The notes beneath the pieces are model-generated. The model did not search any database. It was not told where the DNA came from and saw only the letters and a program-made list of their open reading frames with translations. Below are positions 40,302 through 54,000 of a stretch of DNA of 64,000 nt, piece after piece (within the stretch, counting starts at the first letter, position 1; each line of letters starts with the position of its first letter). Location: positions 10,849,443 through 10,913,442 of the forward strand of contig CP154956.1 in the NCBI GenBank assembly GCA_039621445.1, in the 5' to 3' direction. This DNA comes from Euglena gracilis. Taxonomy: Eukaryota; Euglenida; Euglenophyceae; Euglenales. The position numbers and the translations under genes were made by a program.

Positions 40302-41261
40302 CGGGGTTCCCCAGGGTCGGTGGACAGCTGGGGGTCCAGACTGCCCCTCTGCGAAGCACAGAAAGAGAGGGGGACTCTCCCCCACCACCCATGCCCCCCC
40401 CAAACCCACACATCCTCCTTATGAAGGGGGGGAAATGCGCTAGCCCGGCCTCAGAAAAAAAAAAGCGCAAAAATGCGCAAAAAAATGCGCATTTTTCCAA
40501 AAATCCGGAAAATGCGCAAAAAAAAAGCGCAAAAATGCGAAAAAAAAATGCGAAACGCATCCCCCCCCCCTGCCTTATGTCGAACCCCGGGGACCAGCCA
40601 ACTTCCATGTTGCTGGCACCCTAAATTCAGCTTTTGACCGGCAGGTGGCCTTTTTTCCACCAGTCCCCTCCCAAAACCCGAAAAAGGCATTTTCCATCAG
40701 TGCGCCCGCCTTTTCTCAGAGGCTTTCGTTGAAAGATTTCTGGATGACGGTGGCTGTTGTGCTGTGTGGTTTGTGTGTTGTGTGTGTGGGAGGAGGTGCA
40801 CTGCGGGGATCATACAGCTCTTCTCTTTTCGCCACTTGCAGGGGTCGCTGGACATTTGGCCAGACATTTGGGTAGCCAGCTTCCCCCCCCCTTAGTTGCA
40901 CTAAGGCTCCTTGTCTGTTTATGGCTGGCGCCAACTTCGCTTCTGGCCCAGTTTTGTTTGGGGAGTGGCCATGGACCCCTTACACCAGTGATCCTGTGTT
41001 GCTCCCTGGCCCAGGTGAGCTACTCTGGTGTAATTCTAGATGTGCCCCCCCCTCTCGGGGTCCAGAGCAAGGCTGCCTGGTTTCTCAAGACATCCGCGTG
41101 GTAGCCCGGCGTGAGACCTCCCCAAAAATCGGAGCATCTGAAGGCATTTTCGGAGAATTTCCAAAATGTTTCAAAAACTCCCAGCTTTGGGATGGAGCCC
41201 ATACCGAAACCCCCAGGGTTGCCCCCCCCCAGCTGGCTGCAGCAGCTTCTCGGGTTCACGT

Positions 41262-41482
41262 GTGTGTAACACACACACACGTGTGAGTGTGTTACACGTG
41301 TGTGTAACACACGTGTTACACACACGTGTGTAACACGTGTGTGTTACACACGTGTAACACACGTGTGAGTGTGTTACACGTGTGTGTAACACACGTGTTA
41401 CACACACGTGTGTACAACGTGTGTGTTACACACGTGTAACACACGTGTGAGTGTGTTACACGTGTGTTACACGCGTGTAACA
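41262..41482. repeat. GTGTAACACACGTGTTACAC palindromic satellite
   Basis: Alternating GTGTGTAACAC and GTGTTACACACGTG units, inverted relative to one another, with an internal period of about 105 bases. Followed directly by the 41,478-41,595 dispersed repeat. Confidence 0.9.
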
Positions 41483-41871
41483 CGTCTGAGGGTCGTCTCA
41501 CCTCAGGGCTTGAGACCCAGGACGCCGCGTCCTTCGCCGTGCTGGCAGAAACGCACGCACCTGCGCACGGTGTGGCCAAACCCTTGAAATGCAGAAATTG
41601 GAGCTCGGACCGACTTCGGACTCCCCCCCCCGCCTCAACTTACCCCGCCCCGCCCCCGAGAAAAAGGTCACCCCTCCCCCAGCCGAGGGAAAAAGAAGCC
41701 TGGGCTTGGCCACTGCGGTTCCTGAGCTGGGCCAGAAAAAAAAGGAAAAAACACATGAGAAAAAAACACACAAAAAAAACAAACAAAAAACAAAAAAACA
41801 AAAAAACAAAAACAAAAAAAACACACGAGCAGATGTGGGTTGGTCTCCGCCACCCAACCTTCCGGCCCCAC

Positions 41872-42141
41872 CCCCGAGCGAGGTGGCTGCTGCGGAGGGG
41901 CCGCCGAGCGGCCTCCGCCTGGAAGCGGAGCACGGCGTCGATGACCCGGCACCAGACGCTGCGGCGCTCCGGCACCGCGGGCGGGCGGCGGTGTGCACAA
42001 GGGGGGGGGTCGGGTACCCACGCCACGTTGTGGGGGCGTTCCCGAGAGGGGGCACGGAGGCGTTCAATTTTCTCAATCTTCTCATTTAATTCTCAATTAT
42101 ATATATACATATATATGGCATATATATGGCATATATATGGC

Positions 42142-42217
<76 letters not shown>

Positions 42218-42394
42218 GTCTATCTATCTATCAATCTATCCATCCATCCATCCATCCATCCATCCATCCATCCATCCATCCATCCATCCATCCATCCATC
42301 CATCCATCCATCCATCCATCCATCCATCCATCCATCCATCCATCCATCCATCCATCTATCTATCTATCTATCTATATAGCTATCTATATAGCTA

Positions 42395-42449
<55 letters not shown>

Positions 42450-42470
42450 CTATGTATCTATCTATCTATG

Positions 42471-42537
<67 letters not shown>

Positions 42538-43069
42538 AGAGCTATATCTATATGTAAAAATATAACATTTTGTGCTGTATTTGTTTTTGTCAAAATTATA
42601 AAAAAAATTTCGGTGCAAAATGCCGGAAGAAAACATTTTCCTTTGGGGGGATTCTCAGGACCCCCCCCCCCTGGGTGGCATCAGCAGGGGGGCCTGGATC
42701 AGTCCCCTCACCAAGGAGGATACCTCCCGCCTGAAGCCCTGACGACCCTCCTTTCATCCAACCCAGGCCTGGGCACAAACACCGGGCTGCCATTCTGAAG
42801 GTGGGGGAAACCCCCACTAGCCACAGGAGCCGCCGTCAGGGCGGTTCGCACCGCCAAGCCGTGAGACCCTCTGCCCTGCGCTTCCGCGGCCTCTGGGGGG
42901 GGGGGGGGCACACCGGAGCCCGGCCACGAAATGGCGCACGAAACGCGGAGACAGGGCGGAGGCGATGCGATGCTGCCGGCCCACAGGAGTGCCTGGGGCA
43001 ACGCTGATCACCAGCACCAACCACCCGACGGGTCCGCGCAGGAACAACGGCGCGCGTGGGAGGCACCAG
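41872..43069 (-). CDS. Unrecognised gene fragment with two phase-compatible exons
   Basis: Exon 43,069-42,914 (1+51 codons+2) joins exon 41,958-41,872 (1+28 codons+2) to restore an Arg codon. The pieces read [39 protein letters not shown] and [20 protein letters not shown]. The first contains a possible membrane segment. Splice sites are GAGTCCAG...GTGTGC and CGCCGCAG...GTGGGG, and GC3 is 80-90%. No family is recognised. The gene lies just downstream of the fucosyltransferase stop on the same strand, but its start and end were not found. Confidence 0.5.
42060..42560 (+). repeat. (CTAT)n/(CCAT)n/(CTAT)n compound microsatellite
   Basis: CTAT from about 42,144, CCAT at 42,238-42,354, then CTAT again to 42,538, with an AT-rich leader. 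Ile-Tyr-Leu-Ser and Ile-His-Pro-Ser frames here are artefacts. Confidence 0.99.
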
Positions 43070-43090
43070 CTGGACTCGTCACACGCACGC

Positions 43091-43093
43091 GCG

Positions 43094-43183
<90 letters not shown>

Positions 43184-43425
43184 TACACACACAACACACA
43201 CACACACAACACACAACACACATGACACCCACCCACCCACCCACCCATACACACAGTCACACCCACACAACACACACACACAACACACACACACACACAC
43301 ACACACACAACACACGACACACAATACACACACACACACACAGCACAACACACACACACACACACACACATACACACACACACACACACACAACGCACAC
43401 ATGCACACACACACACACCACGCAA
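43091..43425 (+). repeat. (AC)n microsatellite
   Basis: AC tract with CGCG leader, (CACC)n inserts and AACAC variants. It lies between the fucosyltransferase stop and the downstream unrecognised gene. Confidence 0.98.
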
Positions 43426-43599
43426 ACCCGCCACAAAAAAAACAACACCTGATGAGATGCGGGACGAGAGAGCCTTCGCTCTGGGTAGCATCACACCGCA
43501 CGCCATCAACTTGGGGGAGGGGCTCTGCTGTCCCAAAACCCTTCCCCAAACGCCCTCATCTTTCTTGGCTGGATTTTTCAACGGGGCAGGGGAGCGGGT

Positions 43600-43697
43600 T
43601 CACATCAATGCCCAGGGCTTCCCTGCACGGTAGAGGGTCTCGTTGCGGCTGACGGCCAAGGCGGGGGCTTCTTTTTCCTCACCTTCATGCGGGTTTC
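43600..43697 (-). CDS. Fucosyltransferase terminal exon
   Basis: Starts after GGCACGGCGCAG with two bases that complete the Gly codon from the 45,359 exon. It then encodes EEKEAPALAVSRNETLYRAG and KPWALM before TGA. Phase agreement supports the join. NET is a possible N-glycosylation site. Confidence 0.6.
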
Positions 43698-46600
43698 CTG
43701 CGCCGTGCCAGCGCAGACATGGTTGGTTCCAGGCCGGGCTGGGCCGGCCCGAGAAAATTTCCGGGTCAGTTCGAAACGGCCCGCCCATGCCCCAGACAGA
43801 GTAGTGAGGAATTGGGGGGGGGGGGTCCAGACCGGCCCACCCACCCACCCACCCTGGGGGGAGGGGGAATCCACAACGGGGGTCAATATTGGGTCCAAAA
43901 AGAATTGGGTGATTCGCGCTGAAAACAGAGGAAACCCCTCCTCCGGGGGGGTTTCTCCCCCACCGCCAACCCCCCCTGTGTGCGCTGCGGCTGTTTGTTT
44001 GGTGCCTTTTATCCCTTCTTCTGGCCTGGCGCTGTTTTTTGCCTCTGGCCCTTTTTGTTGACGTACGTGGAGGTGGCCGGAGTCCCCCCCCCCGAGGGGA
44101 CTCTCCACCCACCCACCCACCCTCCCCCCAGGTCACCAAACTGGGAAAAATCTCTGGCCCCAACCCACCCAGAAGGGGGGAATCTTCCTGGAAAAGAAGC
44201 CCGGGCAGTAGGTGCTCCGCGAGGTGGCAGGGGGACGGGCCCGGTTTGGAGGTTGGGCGGCGACGTATTTGGGCAATGCTGTGGATACTTCTCGGAGAGA
44301 GTTGTCGGCCCCCTCCCCTCCGTGCAAGGAACAAACTGACCAGGCGTCCCGTTAACCTCGGGGACTGTGCTGTGCTGTGCCGCGCCGTGCCGTGCCGTGC
44401 TGTGGGGTGCCCACACATCAAGGCGTCGCTTAACGATCCCGGGGGGATCTTAGGCGCTGGAAAATTTGGGCTGGCTGGAAAAAGGAGGTTAGTTGACCCC
44501 CCCCAAAGGAATCTCTGGCAGGAACTTTTGTCAGGCTGCATGGGGCAGGGCAGCAAAGCCAAGCTGCAGACAGGCTGCTCTGTTGTCCAGCAGCAATGAA
44601 CCAAAGCAAGAAGCAGCCGGGGCAAAACTAAGGCCCCTTTCTTCGGGCAGTGGCATTGAGACCTCATACCAGATGACTTCCATTCCACACGTTGCCCACC
44701 GACTGACTAAGGAACGAAAAACAAAATCAAACAATGAAAAATGAATGACAAAATAATAAAAATAAAAGAAACGAGAAATAAAAGAATTAAGTAAAGGGGG
44801 GAAACACGAACAATATTTTTCTCGGGCCTTGCTGAAGTGCAGCGGCACAAAGGTGGGTTCACAGTGGGCAGGGCCGTATGGGAATCCCCCCAACCCTTTA
44901 GGTGGTGGGTGGGGAGGGGTCGACCCTCCCACCCATGGCTTATCTGCCGTCCTCGCCGACCAGGCACCTATGGTCACTTCCCATTTTGGTGCTCTGGTCG
45001 GCCCTGGTCGGCCCTGGTCGGCCCTGGTCGGCAAATAGTCGGCCATAGGTGGGGGTATCCGCCACAGAAAAAATGTGAACGGATGCAATGATTTTCTGAA
45101 TTGTCTCGCCAATATCAAAAGGAAGTGCCCCATAAGGCCTCCATTGGCAAGCACCTTCGGTCACCCACCCCTTTGGGCCCCGCATCGCCCTGCATCGCCC
45201 TGCATCACCCTGCATCGCCCTGCATCGCCCTGCATCGCCCTGCATCGCCCTGCATCACCCTAGAGCCATCCAATAATACCCTATAACCGAAGACCAACAT
45301 TCAGGCACACAAATACAGCAGGGGCACTGGAAGGGTACTGCAAACACGACCACCTCACCCTCCAGCACCCGCAGCTCCTCCAGCCGGTCCCACCGCTGCC
45401 TCTCCAGCAGCAGCAACCACTGCCAGTCGTGCTTCTCCTGACCACGCAGCTTCCTCCACTGAAGGAGAGGCTAGTCAGCAAAAGCCTTTGGGGGTCACAC
45501 TTCCCGGGGGTCCCGCTTCTTGGCCTCCAACCAACCTTCCTCGACATCCAACTCGCGACTTTGTGTGTTAAATTCGCGGCTCGTTGGATGCCAATCCTTC
45601 CAAAGGCGCAGTATGCGCACCCTACACATGCGCACATGCGCATTCTCGTATTCACATGCCCTACAAGCATCCACGGATGCACATGATCATGCACATGCCT
45701 ACAACCGCAACTACAGTCGCCCGTTTATCCCACAACTTAAGATTCCCCCCATAACCTCCCTCTCCCACCAAAGCATCCACTCCAGGGAGTCACTCAGGGA
45801 AGGCCAGACGAGCCAGGGAGGAACATCGTCGACTCAGGTACGAAACAAACACCAATGTGGAGTCTGTACGCAGGTATGCAGCAGGGGCACGATACCTTCG
45901 GCTCCAGGGGAGTCACACACCTGTCAGGTCCAGCACGGCAGCAGAGGCAGAGGCATGGGCAGACATGAAGGGCATGCTGGAGTAGTCTGCGGGGGAGGGA
46001 GGGTGTACCCAGCAGTATAGGCCCAAATATGGACCCCACTTCAGCCATCCAAAAAAAAGCATCGCCCAGCATCGGAACCCCACCTCTGTCTCCAAAAATC
46101 CAGCATCACTCAGCATCGCCCAGCATCGCCCTGCATCGCCCAGCATCATCAGAAGTGCTTGATCCAGAGGGAAAGCTGCCGAATTCCTTCATCCATTCCC
46201 CTTCGGTCGGCCAACCACATGCAAGTCGGCCCTGGTCGGCCCTGGTCGACCCTGGTCGGCCCTGGTCGGCCCTGGTCGGAACCCCCACCTACGGGGGTCC
46301 TGAAAACCACAGTCGGCCCTGGTCGGCCATGGTCGGCCCTGGTCGGCCCTGGTCGGACCTGGTCGGCCGTAGGTGCCTGTCGCCGACTCACTGTCCTCCC
46401 ACTCCCTGCCCCCAGCTGTTTTGAGCCAACTTGCCCCCGCCCCTAAAAATCTGCCTCCCCTGGCCTGCTGGGGTCAGCACAATGATGGCCAATGAGCAAG
46501 GGCAGCCCCCCCCCCCCCGGGCCTCCGGTGCCACTCGGCCGTTGGGGGTCCCGTCCATCCATCTGGGGGAGAGGGGGGTCCCCTTCCACCCACCCTCCTC

Positions 46601-47972
46601 CCCACCCTCCCGTTTTCCCCAGGCACTGGGGTTTCATGGCAATCGTTCTTCGCCAAAGGAATTTTCCTTGTGTGGTGCCGCAACGAGGAGCCGGGTGGGA
46701 AAGGGCGCCGGGCGTGGTTTGCTGCCCTGGAGTCTGTGCATCGCCAGCAAAAGGGAGCCCAGTCATCCTGGTGGGTGGGTGGGGGTCAGACCCCCCCCCC
46801 ACCGCAGCACACCACCCCTTCCCGTATGGTGGCTGTGTCGACCCCCCCCCACTCCCTGGGTGGGGGGGCGTCTACCCCGCCAGGCCTTTCCATACAGCCG
46901 TGATGATGGGCTCCGGGGCAAAACCACACGGTTGCCAGGCTTTTTTTTTTTGGGCAAGGGCGGGAGAGGGGATTCCTTGTGCTGTGTGGCGCCCGCCCAT
47001 AGCAGGCACCCCCCGGGGGGGTTTGGGCCCCAGCTGGGGAGCCAATTTCCCTTAAAAAAAAGGCCATTTTCAGGCCTCCGGGGCGTTTGGGATGCGCCAT
47101 GCACTCCCCCCCCCCCGGATGACCAACTTGTGACCTGCCTGAAAAGGAAAAGGGCTGCTACCCAGGGTTTGGGGGGGGGGCCGGCGCCCGTCGCCGGGGG
47201 CTGGCGAAGTCGCGGACGTGGATGGCGGCACGCGCGTGGGGCATCGGGACGGGCCAGCAGCCCATGACGACGGGGATGGCGCCGGTGCGGTAGCAGTCCA
47301 TGAGCTTCGGGCGGACGAGGGCACAAGACACAGGGGAGGGGAGGGGAGGGGCAATATGGACCCCCGAGAAAAATAAGCGACAAACAGCAAAGACACATGA
47401 AAAATAAAGCGGGGGAATTGCAATAGTGGGGGGGGGACGCGACTTTAATTGCATGCACATTAAGGGCTCTGGGACAAAGAAGCCCGTACACCATTTTTGC
47501 CATTTTGGGGCTGATTCCGAAAATGTGATGATCAAACTTTCAAGAAATAACTGAAAAATAGATAAAAGTTCGGTGTCCTGGAAAAATATATTCAAAAAAA
47601 TGCAAAATCTTAATAAAAAAAAGGCAGCAAAAACCCCAACAGTCACGAAAAAAAGCGAAGAAATGCAACGATCAAAACCACAGAAACCAGAAACGACTTT
47701 TTTTGTGCCCCCCCTCCTTGCGACCTTGGAAAGTGCAGCTTGCGGGTGGCAAGTTGCACATTCCCGAGGGAGAGAGGTGGTATGCCGCCGCTTGAAAATG
47801 AGCCGACTGTCGTCGCCCAGTGCCATCGTCGCCTCGGTGCAGTAGTCGCGGCAGTCGCTGTTCTCGAAGCTCAAGTAGAATTTGTATTGGAGCATCAGGG
47901 CAGTGGGAGGGCCACTCTGTGTTGCGGATGGGAGAGGTGGAGACACACAGGCGCAGACACATGACAATGACA

Positions 47973-48008
<36 letters not shown>

Positions 48009-51000
48009 ACACACACAGACACACACACACACACAGACACACACACACACACACACACACAGACACACACACACACAGACACACACACACAACACACAGA
48101 CACACACACACACACAGACACACACGCACACACAAACAAAACCACACGCAGATGCACACAGTCAAACACACAGCACAGCACAAGCAAACACAAGCACATA
48201 CAAGACGAACCGCACTTGCACGCACGCATGCACACACAAGGATGCATGCCGCAGAGACACCTGTGTGCAAGACACACCCTCTCACGCACACAGGCGCGCA
48301 CAATGTGAGACGTTGCCCACAAAGGACCGCAAACACAAAGATGTCATCGGCTGTCTTTTATTCATCTGTGTTCCTTCTTCTTTCTTAGCATCAAAAGTGT
48401 TGTGCATGATGGGGGGGCTTTCTTGGCAAAAATGCCACGCAGGGAAACCGTTTTGCAGTACAAAGTGCAACTAACTAACTAACCTCGACAAGGTTGGGAG
48501 ACCACCTCCCGAGGTCATGACAAGAAGAATTTGGACCCTTGTTAAAAGTATCAGTCTTACCAATCTTTTCAATTTTGGATTGCTGTGAACGAATGTGCTG
48601 ATCGGACACCACAGCAAATCCAAAAAAAAGCGTTGGTTGCAGAAGAGGCATTCTGAATTTCAAAAAAAGGACCCTCCGTTGGTCTTGTTGGTGATGGTCA
48701 CGTTGCCGCGGTTGTTGCGCCCAGGGCTGCCTTTTTTACCGCTGAGACTGCTCTGCTGATGAACCTTTTCTTGAAAGGTTGAAGGTCACAATTTGAGAAA
48801 AACGGATTAAAATTGGGGGAGGCCCAAAACCCTCAAACCCGCGCTTTGCAATGAAACAATTTTCGGTCCCAGCTTTCCCGGCTTCCCCGGCTGGTCTGAA
48901 CTTTATTTCAGCAGACCCTCCCTGGGGGGGGGGTCTGCAGCCTGGCTGGGAGCTGCTGGCTATGCCCTGGGTGGCTGGACTCCCCTTTGGGCGGTAGGGT
49001 CCCCTCCGTCTTCAGAAACCCCCGCGTTGCGCAGTCGAAAAGTCAAAAAAATGTTCCCAATAAAAGTAAAAAAAGCCAGGGAAATACATATTACATATTT
49101 AAATTCAAATTTATATTACATATTATATTTATATTTTGTGATATATACTAAAAATTTATATTACATATTTCAATTAATTATTTTGTTTTTAAAAATAATA
49201 CTTATATTTAAATTAATACACTATGTATTTTTTTAATTTTTTTTTAAAAAAACGCAGCTGCGCCACCATCAGGGCGATCCTTAAGTGTCAAAAATTATCC
49301 ACATTCGATAAATCCAGATGGTGAATGGCCCAAAAAAATGGACATATTGTGGCGAAAAAAAAGGGAGGTTCTTCGCAAAAAATATCCCCTCCTATACAGA
49401 CCTCCCTGGTACCCCGCCCCTTGCTGTGGGTTACAGTATGTGTTAACTTTGGCACCTGACAGCCTGGAAAACCTGTCTGGTGCTACTTTGACATGAACTT
49501 CCCCAAAGATACGCCTCCCAATGCAAAGAAGAAAAAATAAACATAAGTTTTTCCTGAAGGCTTTGCTATGGAGACCAATATAAAACCCCCTCTTAGTATG
49601 GCAAAAGGTGCTGCATAAAGCATAGAATGGGAAAAGTACATGAGCATTGATCATTCTGTGACTGTTTGCCAAAAAGGGTGCAATTACAGCAAAAAAAATG
49701 TTGACCGCAATTGCGATCCCAGTCCCACCTGAAGTGAAAAAAATCACGCCCGATTACAAAACCGGGGGGGGGGGGCAGAAAGGGGGAAACGACAGCCCGG
49801 CCAAGGCAGCGGCCATAGGAATGGACGGGGATGTGCTTCATCAGCTCCCGGATGTATTTCAGGGCAGGGGCCAGTGATGAGGGCGCATGGTTCGCTGGGC
49901 CGTTGACTCTGTTGAAAGGGAAAGGTGCTGGCAGGGCCCCCGGCAGCCCAATGCCCCAGACCTACAGGACCCCCCCCCCCCGGGGGCTCAGAGGTGGTCC
50001 CTGCGGGATATTGGGGGTCCCGGCAGTCAGTGTTTCTGAGGCGGGTGGACAAAATCAAATCAATAACTTGGCCATCATTTTCCATTCAGGCAAAACAGGC
50101 GTTGCCGGGGGGCGGAACATAGCAGAGAAAAATCCTGTAGCGGGAGAGGTGGGAAATCTTGGTAAACTTGGTAAACCGCTTGGTAAAACCGTCAAAAAAA
50201 TTTGCAACCTGCAACCTATGACCAGGGGGGGGGTGGTCGTACGCCCCCCATTACCTGCAACCTGTGACCGGGGGGGGGGGGTGGTCATCATAAAGGGGCG
50301 GTCGTTGGACAAAGGGGAGGGGTAAATGGTTGTATGCCCCCCACCCAATAAAATCGCGGGGCCGCTGCAAGCGCAGGGGCGAGTGGGACAAACAGCACCC
50401 CACAAAAAGAGGTGCACGGAGCGCTGCTGAAACGCAAGCGCAACGCACTGGGCCCCGGGCGACGCGGCAGCTGCTGGCGCTGTTGCAGTTCCGCGCCAGC
50501 CACAGCACCGGCACCTCGGCCGCGGGGCTCGGCGTGTGTGTCGGGGGCCGCGCGAGCTGCAAGAGCTTGTGAGAGCCGAGAAGAAAGGTTTTCGCTTTTT
50601 GGATACCAAGGAGGGGGGTGGGGGGTCCGGACCCCTCCCAATATCTAGGGGGGAGGGGGTGGTCTACACCCCCCCCAACCACCTCACCCCCCCCCCTGGG
50701 GGCCTGACCACCCCCTGGGGGGGGGGGGGGAAGGCGGTCGGGACCAGGTTTTGTGTAGTGCTGAGCTCTTTACCTGCCTGATGGTGCCAGGCCCTCTATC
50801 GCCCCTCGTTCGCTGTTTTGGCCACCGACACGCCTGGCCCGTGTTCCGACGTGCTTTTATGGCCCAAAACGGCCATTTTGGGATTTTTTCAGGCCTTCTT
50901 TTTGGGGCAAAAAAAACAATGTTTTGGAAATATCTCGAAAATGCAGCAAAATCAAAGAAAGTGTCCTGCAACCAAAAATGAAACCCTTGCCCTATCCAAC

Positions 51001-54000
51001 CATGGTTTACCTTTTCCCCAACTGTTCATGCGGCCTGAGTTACGGCTGTTTTTCGTCCAAATTTGGCCATTTTGTAAAGTTTCGGCTTGTTTCAGACTTA
51101 GCTGTTTTCGGGCCAAAAATCATTTTTTTTCAAAATATCTCGAAAATGAAGCAAAATCAAACAAAATGTCCGGGGGCCTAAATTAAATACCTTGAAAAGC
51201 CCTAACTAACCAAATTTTTCCCCGCTTAACTCCCCACCCAGCCCGAGATACAGTCAATTTACACCCCAAAAACAATGGTGCAGGTCTCCAACCCTGCCGT
51301 TTTTGGCCATATTTAAGTCAAAAGAGTTTTCAGAAGAAAAAAATTTCCCCCAAAACGCTTCCTTTTTTTCGAGCCAAAAATGAGCATTTTCCAACCCCCT
51401 GCCCCCCCCCTTTTAAGCCTTCTTTTTGGGCCACCCGGACCCGGAAAAAACTGTTTTCGGGCCAAAAAAATGAGCATTTTTCGACCCCCGGCCTCCAATT
51501 TTTTGACCTGAAGCCCATTCATATGGGTCGTTTTGGGCCTCTGGGGAAAAGGGGGGGTTGAACCCTCCCCCCCCCGTCCGGTGCAAACACGCAATGACCA
51601 ATTAATCCCATTCTTCACGGGGTGTGCAATGCATCATACACCTGTTTGTGTTCCCAACGCAAACAGGTCCACTTGCCAATTGGGTGAACAGGGTGCACCA
51701 AAATTTACCCAAGAACTCCGCTTTTGCAAAGACAGAAGTCTCCGGTACCCAAAGCCGGGGTGCCCAAGCTGATGACACCCTGTAAAGGGGCGGTGTGAAC
51801 GCTGGATAAAGGCACCTGGGCCGCATATCCAACTGTTAACATGTGGTATGCAACATTGTCTCAAACATCTCCTTCAGGGGTATATTTGTTCTGAGAGACA
51901 TTTCCGGAGATAATGTACGTTTTCTCGAGATACTTTCAAAAAATCGATTTTTTGACCGAAAATCTCACCCCAGGCAGAGTCCCAGTCTGGACCCCTTCGC
52001 AGGTGAATAACTCAGGCGTGGCAGGGAATCGGGGGTCAAACGGAGGTGATACGGAAACTCGAAATCCAGGTGCTCGCCATTGAAAGAAAAAAAATCCGGG
52101 AACTGGGCCGGGGTCATGGTGATAATCCGCCGGTTCCCCAACCAACCCAAGGGGGGAGGGCGGGGAGGGGGAGTTCAACCCCCCTTTTTCCCAGTGGTGA
52201 GCTTACTCCGACCCATAAGAGCTCAGTGACCCCCCATTCCTACCACCTACCTCAAAGCCGAAAGCCTTCCCATCTATTGCTGGGTGGGCACATTTTCCAT
52301 CAGCCTGAGAACCAGCCCGCAGGGAGAGAAGCCAAGCTGGGATCGGTAGAAGCCAAGCTCCAACTTTGGTTCCGCCGGTGGAAGTCAGAGTCTCTGAACA
52401 AGGAGCGCCAGTATGCCTCCGTGTCCGGTTCGACGTATGGCTCTGGGGCACAGACCCCCGCTTTGGGTGGGGAAAATGGCTTTGGGGGGGGGGGTGCACT
52501 GTTTTGGACTTCACTTCCGGACCCTCGGGGGTGTGACATTTCTTTGGGCACTGCCCACCCTTTGCACTGTTGCACTGTCCCCTTAAATGGGGAGGGTGTA
52601 TCCTGTTGGAACCATCACGTCTCATTCCAATGCTGCGGCACTGCTGCGGCACTGCTGCGGTACACACTGAACCACTTTCGAGGAGTGCCGAAATAAATGC
52701 CACACCCCTGAGGCCCAATAATGAGCACACCCTGTGCACTTAAATGGGAAGGTTTACCTCAGGGCTGGATGGAAATTCTGGCGGGAGGTCATCCCCCCTG
52801 GAGCAGTCGAACATCTACCATAGCAGTTTGTGAGAAAAGTTTACTTTTCAACCCCCAAAGGCACCAAAGGAAAGGTTTGGCCTAAAATTTGTGAAACGTT
52901 GGGGGCCTATGCAACAATGGAAACGGTGGGGGGGTCCAGCCTGGGATACCTTTCCTGCAAAGACGCAGACTGGATCAGACCAACTACGCCAGCTGAACAT
53001 TCCCCCACCACCTCTGGCGACGTGAATTTCCCACCTTGTTGGCAGAACTTGGCTGGGAAAAGAAAGCAACACATTGCTTGATGAAAAGCAAAGGAAACAC
53101 AATTCAGGTCAGTGACACCTGCGAGCTAATTTCCCCAACAAGACATCTCAAAAATAAAATTGCTTTAAAAACTGTCGAAAATTGAAAACTTGGAACCTGC
53201 AGAAAAAGTTGATGGCTTGCTTTTGTCATGATTCTGCCTCTTACTTAATGCGACCAATGCGGGGATGTCAGCTGTCAGAGAGAGCTCCACACCTCAAGGA
53301 AATGGCGGAAAATGCAAAGGTGGATTTTGCACAAAATATTCTGGTGGATGTATAAAGTCAAAAAAAATAGACAGGTCAAAATAGTTGGAAAAATTCAAAT
53401 CACACAGTTTTGGCATTTTTGCAAATCTTGCAAATTTTCTAGATAATTTGCAAGCATTCTGGATGCATGAAAATGCATGAAAGACAGAATATGCAACCAA
53501 GACCTTAAAAAATGAAATAAATATGAGAAATCAAGAATCCCAAGTTCAGATACATTGATAAACTGCGATAATTTTTTTGGATCGAGATTAAAAACTCATG
53601 GGGGAGAAAACGTTTCAACAAAAAGCTATTTTTCAGTACTAAGTAATACCCAACGTCCCCAACGTCTCCAGCGACAGCATCACCCGTGGCAGTTGGGGAG
53701 GGGGTTAATAAACTGATTCCAGATGAATTTCCCATTCCTTGTTTGTGTCCACATCTTTCAAAACCAGGCCCCCAAAAAAGGAAAAGGCACGAGGGATGTG
53801 CAGGGCAGAGGAGGAAACGATGTTCTAGTGTGAGTTGGAAACAACTTGCCCCTCATTGAAATCAGCCAGATTTTTCTCCAAGAGCTGAAACTATCAATTT
53901 GCTGAAAAGAATTGTTGAATGCGCGCAATAAAAAGCCTTGGGTGGCCGTGGGCGGAAATGTCAGCGTCCAGACGGTAGTTCCAAAACAAGTCGAACATTC

